From Haematobia irritans (Eukaryota > Arthropoda > Insecta > Diptera > Muscidae), in contig NC_134398.1 in the NCBI RefSeq assembly GCF_050003625.1, positions 89,045,832 to 89,109,831 on the forward strand: a stretch of DNA of 64,000 nt, read 5' to 3'. Shown here in pieces: positions 9,850 through 21,518 of this stretch. Position numbers and translations under genes: made by a program. Numbering within the stretch: the first letter of the stretch is position 1; every line of letters begins with the position of its first letter. The notes beneath the pieces were generated by a model. It did no database searches. It was not told where the DNA came from and was given only the letters and a program-made list of their open reading frames with translations.

Positions 9850-12640
9850 TGAAGTCTGGCGGGGCAGACTATAATATACACAACTTTGTATTTAGATCCA
9901 CATTTTGATAAAATCTCAATCCTTCAATTTTGTTGAGTGCTTTGTATAAAGGTTTATGTTGCTATTTACCTCACTCGATTTGGACAATGTATATTGTAAT
10001 ACTTCTATAAAGAGTGCGACGCAGGGTATACATTTTTAGGCAATTTCGCAAAATTGAATTTATAATCGGTCGAAAGATTTATATTAGAGGTTTTTTAAGA
10101 ATCAGTGACCATCAGCACGAAATAACATTATATGAAAATTTACTATAGAAATACATTTTCAATAAATATGCTAAATTTTGAGAAAATTTTCTATAGAAAT
10201 AAAATTTTGACAAATTTTTTTATAGAAAAACAAGTAAGGAAAGTCTATAGTCGGACAGGGCCGACTATATTATACCCTGCACCACTTTGTGATCTACATT
10301 TTCGACACCATCTGAATTCCTTCAAATTTTTTGAGTGGTATATATAAAGATTTATGTTCCCATATACATGCATTTAAATCTGAACCGACAATATATTTAA
10401 GACCAAAATTCTATTGACTTAAAATTTATGTCGGCTAATGCCCTGGTGTGGAACACAATGTTAGTAAAAAACATGTAAGTAAAGTCTAAAGTCGAGCTGG
10501 GCCGACTATATTATACCCTTCACCACTATGTATACCAACATTTGTGTTACCACCTTAACTACTTCAAATTTGCTGGGAGCTATGCAAAGGTTTGCATTTC
10601 CAGATACAAATACTTATAATGAAGAGAATATTTGTACAAAAACACTAGAATTAAAATCGACTATCACCATGGGATGAAACACAATGTTAGTAAAAAATAT
10701 GGGAAATATGAAGCGAGAGAAATTTTAATGCAAGTGTACAAAAGGACATTTATGATTTATCAGGCGATACATATGTATACCAAATATAGGAAAATTTTAG
10801 TAATATTTGCAATTTTTGCTACTTACCAGTGGCGATTTTAAAAGGATATTGGTAGATCTCGCCAAGATATGTGGTCAAGTGTGGGTTGTAACATATTATT
10901 TGGTCAAGTCGAGCGACTTGGAGCCTTATTTAAAAATCAACTGTTCTGTGGAAATTCTGGCACTACAGGATATGACTAAGATATGAGGAAATCATCACAG
11001 AGTTTTGTCTAAAGTGTGGGAATTTTGGTCATATTTGTAATAACTGGAAACACGAATATATGGGGGTTTTATCTAAATCTGAACCAAATCAGATCAAACT
11101 TAACACACTTAAATATCTAAAATATTAAAGATTTTAACCAAATTTAACACACATAACGACACCTAAATCTGAATCGATTTCAATCAAATTTACCAAGCAT
11201 TGCTAGAATGTTAATTCTACTCTCTGTGCAAAACTTCACGAAAATCGGTAGTAAACTTTGGCCTCTGTTGTCATATGAGTCTAAATCGGACGAAAGATAT
11301 ATATGGGTGCTATATCTAAATTTGAACCGATTTCAATCAAATTTTGCACTCGTGACTATATGGCCAAACGTTATGTTTGAGCAAAATTTCAACCAAATCA
11401 GGGTAAAACTCAGGCTGAATCCATATAAGTGCATATCGGACGAAAGATATATATGGAAGCTATATCTAAATCTGAACCGATTTCAATAAAATTTGGCACA
11501 TTTGACTATACTACCAATTGTACTCCTAGTGCAAAATTTCTACCAAATTTGGGTTAAAATCTGGCTTCTAGGGCCGTATAAGTGGACGAAAGATGTATAT
11601 GGGAGCTATATCTAAATCTGAACCGATTTCTTCCAAAATCAATAGGGTTCTATTCTGACCCAAAACACATACTTGTGCCAAATTTGAAGTCGATTGGGCT
11701 TAAATTGCGACCTAGACTTTGATTACAAAAATGTGTTCACGGACAGACGGACATGGCTATATCGACTCAGGAGCCCACCCTAAGCATTTTTGCCAAAGAC
11801 ACCATGTGTCTATCTCGTCTCCTTCTGGGTGTTGCAAACATATGCACTAACTTATAATACCCTGTTCAACAGTGTGGCGCAGGGTATACAAATTTTATAA
11901 ATTATTGTTCATTAGGCCGTGAACTACAAAAATATAACTGCAGACATCTACTGCTGTTTTTAGCAGACTTTTTCTATGAGTATACTGGAAGTCGTGTCTG
12001 AATTTGGAAAATAAAGTTGTTAACTCGTTTTAAAGGATTTTAATAGCATATGGAGAACAAAAGCTGAAAAAATGAAAACTTAAAATTCGCTTCCTAGAAA
12101 GAAGTACACAAAACCGAAATTTAAAAAAAAATGTGTCTTAAAAATATCCTTACTAGTATTCTCCGCTTCTTTGGCTCGGATTTAAAAAACAAAGGAAAAA
12201 AGGAAAGGGAAAAAGTAAATTTTTAAAGTAAAGACAAAATCTTTGTAACAGGACATGCCTTTTTTTGAGTGTATACTGCATAATTTTCATAAATAAGGAA
12301 ATTCGGTTCATCTCCCAAACCTATACCAATGATACCCTTGCTTATGTTTACTAATTCGCATGGGGTGGTTTAGGGTATGATATAGTCGGCCCCGCCCAAT
12401 ACCGATATGGACCAATTTTTGTATGGTTGTTAGAAACCACATACTAACACCACGTACCAAATTTCAACCGGATCGGATGAATTTTGCCCCTCCAAGAGTC
12501 TCCGAAGGTCAAATCTGGGGATCGGTTTATATGGGGGCTATACGTAAAGTAATGCGATATGGCCCTTTTCCAATAAGATACGACCTATATCAATAACAAC
12601 TTCTTGTGCCAAGTTTCAAGTCGATAGCTTGTTTCGAACG
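9850..12640. repeat. Cluster of GCCGACTATATTATACCCTGCACC-type fly repeats
   Basis: Heads reading 'gggccgactatattataccct' occur at about 10255 and 10499, and a degenerate one at about 9858. Tails with 'gcgcagggtata' or 'gacgcagggtata' occur near 10018 and 11877. Between 11040 and 11880 lie units of 'ggacgaaagatatatatggg..gctatatctaaatctgaaccgattt' with a period near 147 bp, followed by the conserved tail 'cggacagacggacatggctatatcgactcagg'. A reverse-oriented copy starts near 12385. No coding; the 93-codon frame at 11208-11489 is an artefact of the repeat period. Confidence 0.7.
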
Positions 12641-12649
12641 GAAGTTGGC

Positions 12650-13075
12650 GTGATTTCAACAGACGGACCGACCATCATCGGGTCGTACTTTTTCCAAAAT
12701 GAGGCCGGTCAGGCAGTTACTGTGAATGGTGTTCGCTATCGTAAGATGATAACGAACTTTGTATGGCCCGAATTTGCCACACAGCTAACGAAACAATGGC
12801 TCTTTTGCGCAACAAATTTAATGTCCGTGTTATCTCACGTAATGGCAATGTCAATTGACAGCCAAGATCATGTGATTTGACACCGTTGGACTTTTTTCTT
12901 TGTGGTTATTTGAAAGAAAAGGTGTACGTCGATAAGCCAGCAACAATTCAATAGCTAAAGGACGAGATAATTCGGCACATTAACGGCATAGAACCTCAAT
13001 TATGCCCCAGCGTCATCGAAAATTTGGACCATCGAGGTCGCGGCGTCTATTTGGCCTATAGTTTGTTCCATACAT
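12650..13075 (+). pseudogene. Mariner/IS630-like transposase remnant
   Basis: Translates in pieces as TIIGSYFFQNEAGQAVTVNG, then VRYRKMITNFVWPEF; after a deletion and frame change as NETMALLRNKF and VISRNG; then CDLTPLDFFLCGYLKEKVYV, DKPATIQ*LKDEIIRHINGI and EPQLCPSVIENLDHR. This is the C-terminal half of a mariner/IS630-type DDE transposase (PLDFFLWGY-type motif). It lacks the second-Asp segment and has a stop after PATIQ. Its left edge abuts the 'cagacggac' tail of the preceding repeat, so the junction may reflect insertion into or recombination with that repeat. Confidence 0.75.
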
Positions 13076-13954
13076 AATTGAGTAATACGAATATATCATA
13101 ATAAAATAAAATTACAATAATGTCCTAAATAGTTTGTGTTTTATTCAAAATCAACATCAACCTTGAAAATTTAACCACCCTATTCTTTATGGGGTCTTAG
13201 AGCAATTTTTCGATCTGTTACAAAAGGAATGACAAACTTAAAAAACCACCATTTTATGGTGGAGGGTATAAAAATAGCATTTGGAATAGTATATAATAAT
13301 AAAATTGCCTTCTTCATCATTATTTAGAAAATATTCACCAAGACAGTATGATTTTGGTTTGGATTTTGCGGTAAAATTTAAAATTTTCATGAATTTTTTA
13401 GATATTTACGCTTCATTTGTGTATAATTTTTCTATTCTTTAGTTAACCCTCTAATGCCCAATCCCGCCTTTAGGCGGGCTTCAATAAATAAGGAAGCTTT
13501 TAGTAAAACACACCTTAACACAATAAAAATGGGTAAAATAAAAAGAAAACAGTTGGAACTGTTCAAGAGGCTTTGCAGCATATACTGAATTTTACCTATA
13601 AAATTTTCTTGTTTAGTTTTCTTGCTTTTGTGTCGTTAACATTAAATATTTATTCAGATGGCCAAAAAATTGGGGCATGAATAAAGTTAAGTTAATTTGC
13701 TGAAGAAATAATAATTCCGATAACTAAAATAAACCTAATTTTTTTAATGGTTACATTTTCTTAATAAATTTTAAAATAATAAAAACTTTTGTCTTACACT
13801 TTTCGACATTTTTTATTTTCACGGCGAAAGCTTAGGGAAACCTTGAAAATAAAAAATGTAAAAACAAGTGTAATGAAACTTAGTTTTTATTGATGGAACC
13901 ATGAACGCCTAAATGTCTTTTAACATATTTAAAAATTTTGAAAGAAAATCTTCA
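13076..13954. other. Intergenic; repeat tail and a short hairpin
   Basis: 13225-13275 carries 'aaaccaccattttatggtggagggtata', a typical end of the fly repeat seen upstream. 13463-13478 is a perfect 7-bp stem (CCCGCCT/AGGCGGG) with a 2-nt loop. The rest is AT-rich with no gene seen. Confidence 0.45.
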
Positions 13955-14280
13955 CTCCAGCGCCTCTAAAATGGGATTTCGTGATAAAGACTCCTTGTTC
14001 CAACAAGCAAACACCTCAAACACACGGCCTGGGATGTGAAAATATGGCTCCTTCACAACACTAAATATCTCAAAACGCAACCACAAAGCCCAGGTAGCAA
14101 CCCCATTGAAAACTAGGATCTCATTTGGAACCGTGGATCGGACAAAACCAAATTTCATCTTGGACAGCCCTTAAAAAAAGTTTTACAAGAAGAATGGGGC
14201 AAAATCTCTCAAGAAACGTGTCGATGCCAAGACGACTGGAAGCCATTTGCGCTAACAAAGGGTACTATTCCAAATACTAA
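13955..14280 (+). pseudogene. Tc1-like transposase remnant (C-terminal part)
   Basis: Pieces in shifting frames read VKIWLLHNTKYLKTQPQSPG, then SNPIEN, then LKKVLQEEWGKISQETC, then SMPRRLEAICANKGYYSKY followed by a stop. This is the standard C-terminal order of Tc1 transposases (QSPDLNPIE ... EEW..I ... SMPRRL ... GYxxxY). The DLNPIE motif has lost DL. Dead by frameshift. Confidence 0.75.
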
Positions 14281-14628
14281 GTGGACCAAAATAATGTATC
14301 ATACAATGTGATTACTGATACGACGAATACTTTTGTGAGCTTTTTTTGTAGTTTTTTGATTTAATGATTAAAAATAATACAATAAAATTAATTTCACGAT
14401 TTTTGTTTACGTTTTGCTGTTATGTATATCCATGGAAACATTTTAATAAAACTTTTTCATATAAATGTTAAGCGGTTTGCGATTTCAAGATATAAAAAAG
14501 AATATTTTTGTGAGTCACTGTATATGTTTGTCTAAAACAGCAAGAAATCCCTTTCTCAACTAAATATGCAAATAAACTAGCGATATTTGTTTGTGGCTGG
14601 TGGTGGTGATGTTTTTCTCTGCCTACAA

Positions 14629-15008
14629 TTATTGGTATTTCGTTCCAAAGAAAAACTTATAAACCAAGGTGGCTATTAAACCCAAGACAAAAGGCATCAG
14701 CCATGACTTCATTACGATTCCTCGTTCTTTTGCTCAGTATTCCATGTGGGTTCGGATTTTTCTGGAACATTTGTACGCTCTTCAGCAACTAGTTAACCGA
14801 TTTTGTATTGTTGCATCATTTCACGGGCATATGAACTGTGACCAACTTCTTCGAAATTTTCTGTAGCATATTTACCAGCTTGTTCGATCAAGACTTCTTC
14901 ACCACCAGGATGCTCATTGAGAAAAGGGGTCACGTCATACACGTTGTTGGGGATTATGAACCAATTCTTTTCTTTTGTAATATTTTTGGCAACTTCGGCG
15001 TGGGTAAA
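14629..15008 (-). pseudogene. Cyt-b5: Cytochrome b5 pseudogene
   Basis: Minus-strand reading gives FTHAEVAKNITKEKNWFIIP, then VYDVTPFLNEHPGGEEVLIE, then a GHS block, KSEPTWNTEQ and a membrane tail LGLIATLVYKFFFGT. These are the features of tail-anchored microsomal cytochrome b5: a heme domain with both axial histidines (HPGG and GHS), a linker and a C-terminal hydrophobic anchor. The open frame is broken by a TAA where a Glu is expected (after KIG) and by a TAA plus frameshift before the anchor. The first ~7 residues are absent, and no AG splice acceptor is seen at the left boundary. It could be a processed copy or a decayed duplicate; no poly-A tail is visible. Confidence 0.85.
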
Positions 15009-15108
15009 TTATATTACATTTTGCGATATGTGTTTAATTAAATAATTTGTGGTATTAAGTTGAATTATATTTCCTGTATATTCTCTCCCTCTTGTCTGTA
15101 ATTCTACG

Positions 15109-15312
15109 TTAACTAGGCTTTTGTGATTTTGATGCAATTGGCATATCCATTTCTATACCACACATGCTTGTGGTATTAGCCACTTGTAAATCCACCACTT
15201 GAGCAAATTCCCATATTTCCACGCGTTTGGTTGATAAACATGACGCACTGAATCTGTTTCCACGCACGTAGCTGTTGCCAGCAGTCATTTGTTTTTGAAA
15301 GGCTAGCAGCAA
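15109..15312 (-). other. Unrecognised open frame, possible exon remnant
   Basis: A 67-codon minus-strand frame with non-random composition (contains NSYVRGNRFSASCLSTKRVE and AQVVDLQVANTTSMCGIEMD). A possible acceptor (TTTTAAAG/G) lies just upstream near 15320. I do not recognise the protein and assign no function. It lies directly upstream, on the same strand, of the cytochrome b5 pseudogene, so it may be part of the same duplicated fragment. Confidence 0.3.
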
Positions 15313-15576
15313 ATCCTTTAAAATTAATAATCACTCCTTCGTTTTTGGTACACTTATTTCTATAAATTGATTATTAAATGTATACCCCCTATTTTTATTT
15401 GTAAACAATAACTTTGATTTTGACATTTGACGACCAAGTGTTGCCAATCAAAATCGAAAATTGAACTGGTTGGACGTTTTGCGTTTTCTTTTTGCACTGG
15501 TTATCAGTGCAATAAGAAAACAGACCTACTATTGTTATAATTTATTTAAATAAAAATGATAATGAAGTGCTGAAAA

Positions 15577-15818
15577 CAGTGAAAAAATCTCCTAGAGAAG
15601 CCGAAGGTGACATAAAAACTGCAGACTATGGCGAAAATCGTATGCGGGAAGTTTCTACAGGCTCAATCCTCACCAAAGCTGAACCGCGGATTGTTACGAG
15701 AGTCACCGAGATCTGTGAAGAGGAAGCCCTTGATGATTCAATTGAAGCGGCTGATGTGACGGTGGTTGAAAATTTGGATGGTTCTATGGTTCCTCCAGAT
15801 AAATCTTCACCATTGTAA
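15577..15818 (+). pseudogene. LINE copy B, ORF1 C-terminal fragment
   Basis: Encodes the acidic C-terminal part of ORF1 (KSPREAEGDI ... DDSIEAADVTVVENLDG ... PPDKSSPL, then stop), nearly identical to the end of the ORF1 at 33901-35112. The N-terminal three quarters are missing through 5' truncation. The start codon available here is not native. Confidence 0.85.
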
Positions 15819-18800
15819 GGCCGCTTGTGCTGCCTTAAAAGTTCTCCTGATGAGGAGGAGAGAGAATATAGTTCTTATTCAAGAACCATACATATATAAG
15901 AACAAGATCTGTGAATTAAGCACTCCGGGTTTCAAACTTTTGCATAATACCGGTAACGATATAAATCGAGCATGTATAATTGCTAAAAACGAACTAAACT
16001 TGTTTCTGCTTCCTTCATTGAGCAATGCAGACACTGTCGTAGCCAGTCTAGAGATATCCAAATGCAAATACTGTGTATCTTCGGTCTACATGGGACATGA
16101 TAGGGAGATGCCTACCTGTGCCGTTAAGACCTTAGTTGAGGAGTCACTAAAAACAAAGACAAAACTCATTATGGGATGTGATGCAAATCCATATCATATT
16201 ATTTGGGGAAGTAGTGATACTAATGCAAGGGGAGAGTCGCTAATAAAGTTTATTTTGCATACTAACCTGGTAGTTTGCAATAAGGGAGATGCACCAACCT
16301 TCGTCACCAGAAACAGGCAAGAGGTTTTGGACGTCACGTTGACCTCTCCGGAACTGAATGATAAGATATCTGAGTGGCAAGTTTTGAGGGAACATAGCTT
16401 CTCAGATCATCGCTACATCAGTTTCAGATTGGCTGTTCGTGCTTCAAAGACCATATTTCCGCCAAATGTTAGGAAAGCTGATTGGAATAGGTATAGGGAA
16501 TCGTTCAATTTGATGATACCGGAAATGCCAGAGACAAATATGAGCACTGTGCAAGATATCGAACACGCAGTGGAGCGGATTACTAAGGCCTTTAACATGT
16601 CACTGAAAGCTGCTTGCCCTAGAGGAAAGCCAAGGGGAAAAAATCGGCCGCGATGGTGGACTAAGGAGTTAAGTAATATGAGGAAATCCTGCAGGAAGCT
16701 CTTTAACAAAGCAAAGTCCACAAGAGCTCCGGAGGATTGGGACACTTACAAGATAAATCTGAGAGCATATAAACGAGAACTGAGAAGGTCTCAACAAAAC
16801 TGTTGGGATGATTACTGTAGCAGTATTGAGAATACGTCAGAGGCTTCCAGACTACGGAAGGTTCTAGCATCCACCAACTCCGCTCCAGGTTTCATTAAAA
16901 CATCGGAGGGCAATTGGACAACGTCCAGTGAGGAGACGCTGGAGGTACTATTGGACACACATTTTCCTGGAAATCAGACGGATGAACCAGGTTCTGGCGG
17001 TGCCACAGTGGCTCAGCGGTCGTTTCCTATCGAGGAAATTGTATCGGAATCTAGAATAAAATGGGCTTTAAATAGCTTTGGACCATTCAAATCCCCCGGA
17101 CCTGATGGAATTACTCTGGAATTATCCCCTGTTTGACGGTGATATATAAACGATGTGTAAACTTATCATATATTCCAGAAAAGTGGAGAGAAACAAAAGT
17201 CGTTTTCATACCTAAAGCGGGAAAAGCCTCTCACTCGAGTACGAAGGATTTCCGACCAATCAACTTATCCTCATTCCTGCTTAAGACCCTGGAGAGGATG
17301 ATAGACATGTATCTTAGAACTAGCGTGGATTCAAGATAGCTCTCGAAACGATAGCATGCATACTCGAAGGGCAGGTCTACTGAGAACGCATTGCATGAAC
17401 TAGTCAGCTTTATTGAAAGCTCGCTATCTGTCAAAGAATACACAATCGTGGCGTTTGTAGACATCGAAGGGACGTTCAATAATGTCCATCCGAGCTCGAT
17501 ATTAAATGGACTGACAACTCTGAATGTTGATCCAGGTATACTTAGGCTGTTAGACGAACTTTTAATAAAGAGACGTATTTCAGCCACACTAGGACAAGCA
17601 AACATACAAAGGTATGTGAACAGAGGCACTCCCCAAGGAGGAGTTCTATCACCTCTTCTTTGGAATGTTGCTATAAACAACCTTCTGGTTTCCCTAGAAA
17701 AAGAAAGGATAAAAGTGGTGGCATACGCAGATTATGTGGCGCTAGCAGACAGGGGAAAATTCCCATCCACAATCAGAGATATTATTCACAGGGCCCTCCG
17801 GATGACTGAGAAATGGGCGAAAGATAATGGTCTTTGGGTAAATCCTGCAAAGACAGAACTAGTCATGTACTGCACAGATCGCAAAACTCCCACGGTTAGG
17901 CCCATTTCCTTTGGGGGTATTGAAATTCCCTTTGGTGAGTGTGCAAAATACCTTGGCGTTATTTTGGACAGGAAGCTGAACTTTAAGCTTAATGTTAAAG
18001 AAAGGGCGAGAAAAGCAACGGTACCTTTGTACTCGTGCAAAAAGGCAATAGGAAAAAAGTGGGGACTAAAACCAAAAATTGTACATTGGCTATACACGGC
18101 AGTGGTTAGACCTATAATGGTATATGGTGTTGTAGTATGTGGCCGGCACTTCAGAAACCGACTTGTTTAGATAAAGTTCAGCGTATGGCGAGCTTATGTA
18201 TCTCAGGCGCATTTAGTAAGACAGGAACAGACTCCCTTAATGTCATGCTGCATCTATTGCCTTTAGACATTTTGGCCAAACAGTCAGCTGCAACAACGGC
18301 TGTGCGGTTGCGCGAGCTATCGCTATGGTCGGAAAAAATGTACGGTCACAGTTCGGTCCTCAAAGTAATGCCAGATGTGTCTACACCCTGGCAAAACCAC
18401 TTTTCGACAAAAAAGTTTGAAACTCTAATTCCCAACAGTGAGGCGTGGTGTACACAGACCCCGGGGAATAAAAGATATATAGATTTCTATACTGATGGCT
18501 CCAAATTGAATGGACAAGTGGGGTTCGGAGTATATTCTAAAGATCTGGAAATTCGAATAGCGAAAAGATTACCTAATCACTGTAGTGTTTTTCACGCTGA
18601 AATATTGGCAATAAGAGAGGTGGTGAATTGGCTGAGAAGTAATGTTCCAACAAATATTGGCATTGATATATACTCAGACAGTCAACCTGCAATAAAATCC
18701 TTGGACTCTGTGTTCCTTAACTCGAAAACGGCCATAGACTGCCGCAAATCTCTCAACGAGATGGCTGAGCAGTACAATATTCACCTAATATGGGTGCCTG

Positions 18801-19329
18801 GCCATAGGAACATACCGGGGAACTGCGAAGCAGATGAGTTAGCAAGGCTAGGAACTACCTTACATATTCCAGGGGAACTAGAATCTGTTGGTATGCCTCT
18901 GGCCACCTGCAAGCTCTTACTGCGTGAGAAGGCCGTTATGATGGCCAATATTCGATGGAAGAATTGCAAGGTTGTAACGACACCAAGCAAATATGGCCCC
19001 ATTTAAACTTAAACCGCGCAATAGATATGCTAGTGTTCTCAAGGCGTCAGATAGCACTCCTGATATCTGCTATAACGGGTCGCTGCCTGATAGGCGAATT
19101 TGCAAAAACTATAGGTGCTAAGTATAATGACTATTGTATAAGCTGTCATGATGTGGAGGAAAAGGAATCAATTAAACACCTCTTGTGTGAGTGTCCTGCT
19201 TTTTGTGTAAGGCGTAAGCGAATTTTAGGAGCATATAGCTTTAGATTACTGGCGGACCTGGAAAACGTTAACTTAAACAGTTTGTTAATGTTTTTGGAGC
19301 AATCTGGTTGGTTCAACAAAAGTAAATAA
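15778..19329 (+). pseudogene. LINE copy B ORF2, catalytically dead
   Basis: Starts at the ATG of MVLWFLQINLHHCKAAC, overlapping the ORF1 end. Endonuclease, RT and RNase H blocks are in order, but the frame breaks near 17130 (deletion), 17338 (stop TAG in place of a Leu codon), 18160, 18400 and 18980. The RT catalytic YADD has become YADY near 17730, removing a metal-binding Asp, so the copy would be inactive even if the frame were whole. RNase H motifs (FYTDGSKLNG, YSDSQPAIKS, HRNIPGNCEADELA) remain readable. Confidence 0.9.
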
Positions 19330-19468
19330 TAGAGAAGGTTCAGTGGTTAAGACTAGAAGTGCCCATATGTAATAGGTACTTTTAGTTAAATGTGGTATCA
19401 CAATGGACTGAATAGTCTAAGTGAGCCTGAAATTTAATCGGGCTGCCACTTTAACCTAACCTAACCTA

Positions 19469-20147
19469 CCCTGCTAGCATTTCAAAGTTCCATTTCATCC
19501 TCATCGCTACCACAGACTCGTAAGTGACACTGCAACAATCGCCAACTGTGATAGTATTTTGTCATCATTATTCGCATGAAAGTATTTTGCCATCACTATT
19601 GTTACAAGAGCCACGTTATATTTTGTGAAACACCAAGCACAACTAGCTTCTTATAATTTATTTAAATAAAAATGATAATGAAGTGCTGAAAACATAGTTA
19701 TTTCGCTTAAAATTGTGAAAGGTATATTGGTGAACATTTTTTGACTTTCCAAATGGAATAAAGTGATAGTTTTTCAAATATTTTTCCAGACACGCTGCCT
19801 CCATTGGGAATAAAAGCACTGGCTGATAGACGCTACAACATGTAACTTGCAACTTGTAACTCAACATCAATATTTTATTAATGCATAAAAATATGTAAAA
19901 TGTGATGTGATAGTCGTATAAATGTTATATTTATGAGAATTTATAAATGATTAATAAACATCTAAACAATCGTGTTTTACTTGACCACAATGATTCTTTT
20001 ACAACTATCTTAAATGCACTTTGTCTGATTGTTTGAAGGAGCTCTTATTGGCGCTTTTCCGAGGAGTTTTGGATATCGTACACGACTGTTTTCGACGTAG
20101 TGGGGATTCTCAGAAGCGCCTCCAAATTCAAAAAAATGTTGGCGGGG
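19469..20147 (+). mobile_element. Fold-back/TIR element, CCCTGCCAGC family, internally deleted
   Basis: Starts CCCTGCTAGCATTTCAAAG and ends TTGGCGGGG (imperfect complement of CCCTGCCAG). It matches the 785-bp copy at 40773-41557 with an internal deletion. It abuts the LINE tail on the left. Confidence 0.75.
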
Positions 20148-20179
20148 CTAAGAACTGTGTGTATAAATTTCATATTATA

Positions 20180-21518
20180 TACACATAGCCCATAAAGTCT
20201 GCGTTCATCATATTATTTATACAATGTACAAAAAACATACCATAAATGCGAAAAAGTAGACACATTTTTCCATATATATTTCATTTGAACTCTTAAATAC
20301 GAAAGCAAAACTTCTATATAAACGGGATAGCCTCGTTGGTTTAGAACTTCACTTAGTCTGTTTGGCATAGAATCTACCAATTTTTCTGTTTACTCTCCTG
20401 TTATTTGGGCCCGCTCCATTTACATTGTCCTGCGTAACGTTTTCTTGGTGGAAATATTGTGTTGCCGTATCCTTTTCTCCAGTGGATCACACAGGCCTTT
20501 TATTAGTATTTGTCCATCGTCAATTCAAAAAATATCAATTGACCCCCTCCAGAAGCCGCCATTCACCCCCACTCCATAACACTGCCTCCGCCATGCTTCA
20601 CCGTGCCAACAAGGTTTTATTTTTCAAGCGCAGTTCCTGCGTCCTTTCACACAATTTGACGTCCCTTGATTCCAAATATACAAAACCTGCTTTCGTCTGA
20701 AAATACAACTTGTTTCCAGAATTTTGGGGCTTGTTTATGTATTTTTGAGCAAATTCTATGCGTTTTTGTCTGTTAACAAACGATATGTTTGGTTTTCGAT
20801 AGTCAACCCAGCAGCGGTATCCAGCTTTTTGCAATACTTTTCTTGCTGTTTCTGCAGAAACACTTTTTTTAAATGGCACTTTAACATTTTCCACAATTTA
20901 GGAAGAGGTTATCCTGGGATTAGCCTTCACCATATTAAAAAATTGTACGCTCTTCCCGTATTGATAACACTTTCGGGCGACCAGACCTGGGTTTTGATGT
21001 TAAAATGCCGGCTTCTTTACATTTGTTTATAACTCTTTGTACAGATAAACATGATCTAACTACAGTTTTACTAATAATTCGAAAATTTTTATCTTTTTGG
21101 CATAATTTAATCATTATTTTGCTTTCGTCAATGCTAATTTTTTTACTCTTAAATTCCCTTTTTAATTTTTCTACTTTTGTGAATTAAATGAGGAAACGAT
21201 CTCGCTAATCGATCAAATATAACAAAAATAAAAAATTAAAGAAAACTGAAAAGAAAACTCAAAAATGTAGCGGTACAATTTGAATAAATATAGTGAACGC
21301 AGACTTTATGGTAGCAGTTTGCAAACGTTCATTCGATTACATGGCGCTGTCATTAATATCAGAAGAAGAATCTTCATTTTGTTGCATATTTATGAAATAA
21401 CGGATACAAATAATAAATTAACCATACAAATTTTTTGCTTTGTTATAACAATATTGTTTGTTTTTATACAAATAAATTACTGAATTGAAGTGAACGCAGA
21501 CTTTGTGGGCTATGTGTA
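20180..21518 (-). mobile_element. Tc1-like transposon with inverted/direct repeats, 1.34 kb
   Basis: The ends are complementary: TACACATAGCCCATAAAGTC at the left and GACTTTGTGGGCTATGTGTA at the right, each flanked by TA (20178-20179 and 21519-21520), the Tc1/mariner target. A second copy of the GAACGCAGACTTTATGG motif lies at about 21294-21310, giving the IR/DR arrangement of many Tc1 elements on the right side. It contains a decayed transposase on the minus strand. Confidence 0.85.
20330..21170 (-). pseudogene. Tc1 transposase, full-span but decayed
   Basis: Minus-strand pieces, N to C: VEKLKREFKSKK, KPRSGRPKVLSIREERTI (helix-turn-helix and GRPR-like region), KVLQKAGYRCWVDYRKPNIS, FVNRQKRIEFAQKY, VVFSDESRFCIFGIKGRQIV (first catalytic Asp), TVKHGGGSVMEWG, and near the end KLVDSMPNRLSEVLNQRGYP. 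These cover a whole Tc1 transposase. Frameshifts occur near 20700, and several stops and a premature end of the N-terminal frame near 20920 show it is non-functional. Confidence 0.85.

Larger units (their letters stand above)
15577..19468 (+). mobile_element. LINE copy B (EN-RT-RNase H type), 5'-truncated and dead
   Basis: Close relative of the intact copy at 33795-38803, beginning inside ORF1 (matching ~34875) and ending in the same 3' tail with (CCTAA)-type repeats at 19451-19468. The left flank is a piece of the CCCTGCCAGC element (15537-15576). The right flank is the 5' end of another such element, not the continuation of the first, so no target-site duplication can be read and the locus has been rearranged. 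Confidence 0.9.

Noticed and set aside
13463..13478. The CCCGCCT/AGGCGGG hairpin as a transcription terminator
   Set aside because: A rho-independent terminator has no meaning in this context; the stem is short and unique here.
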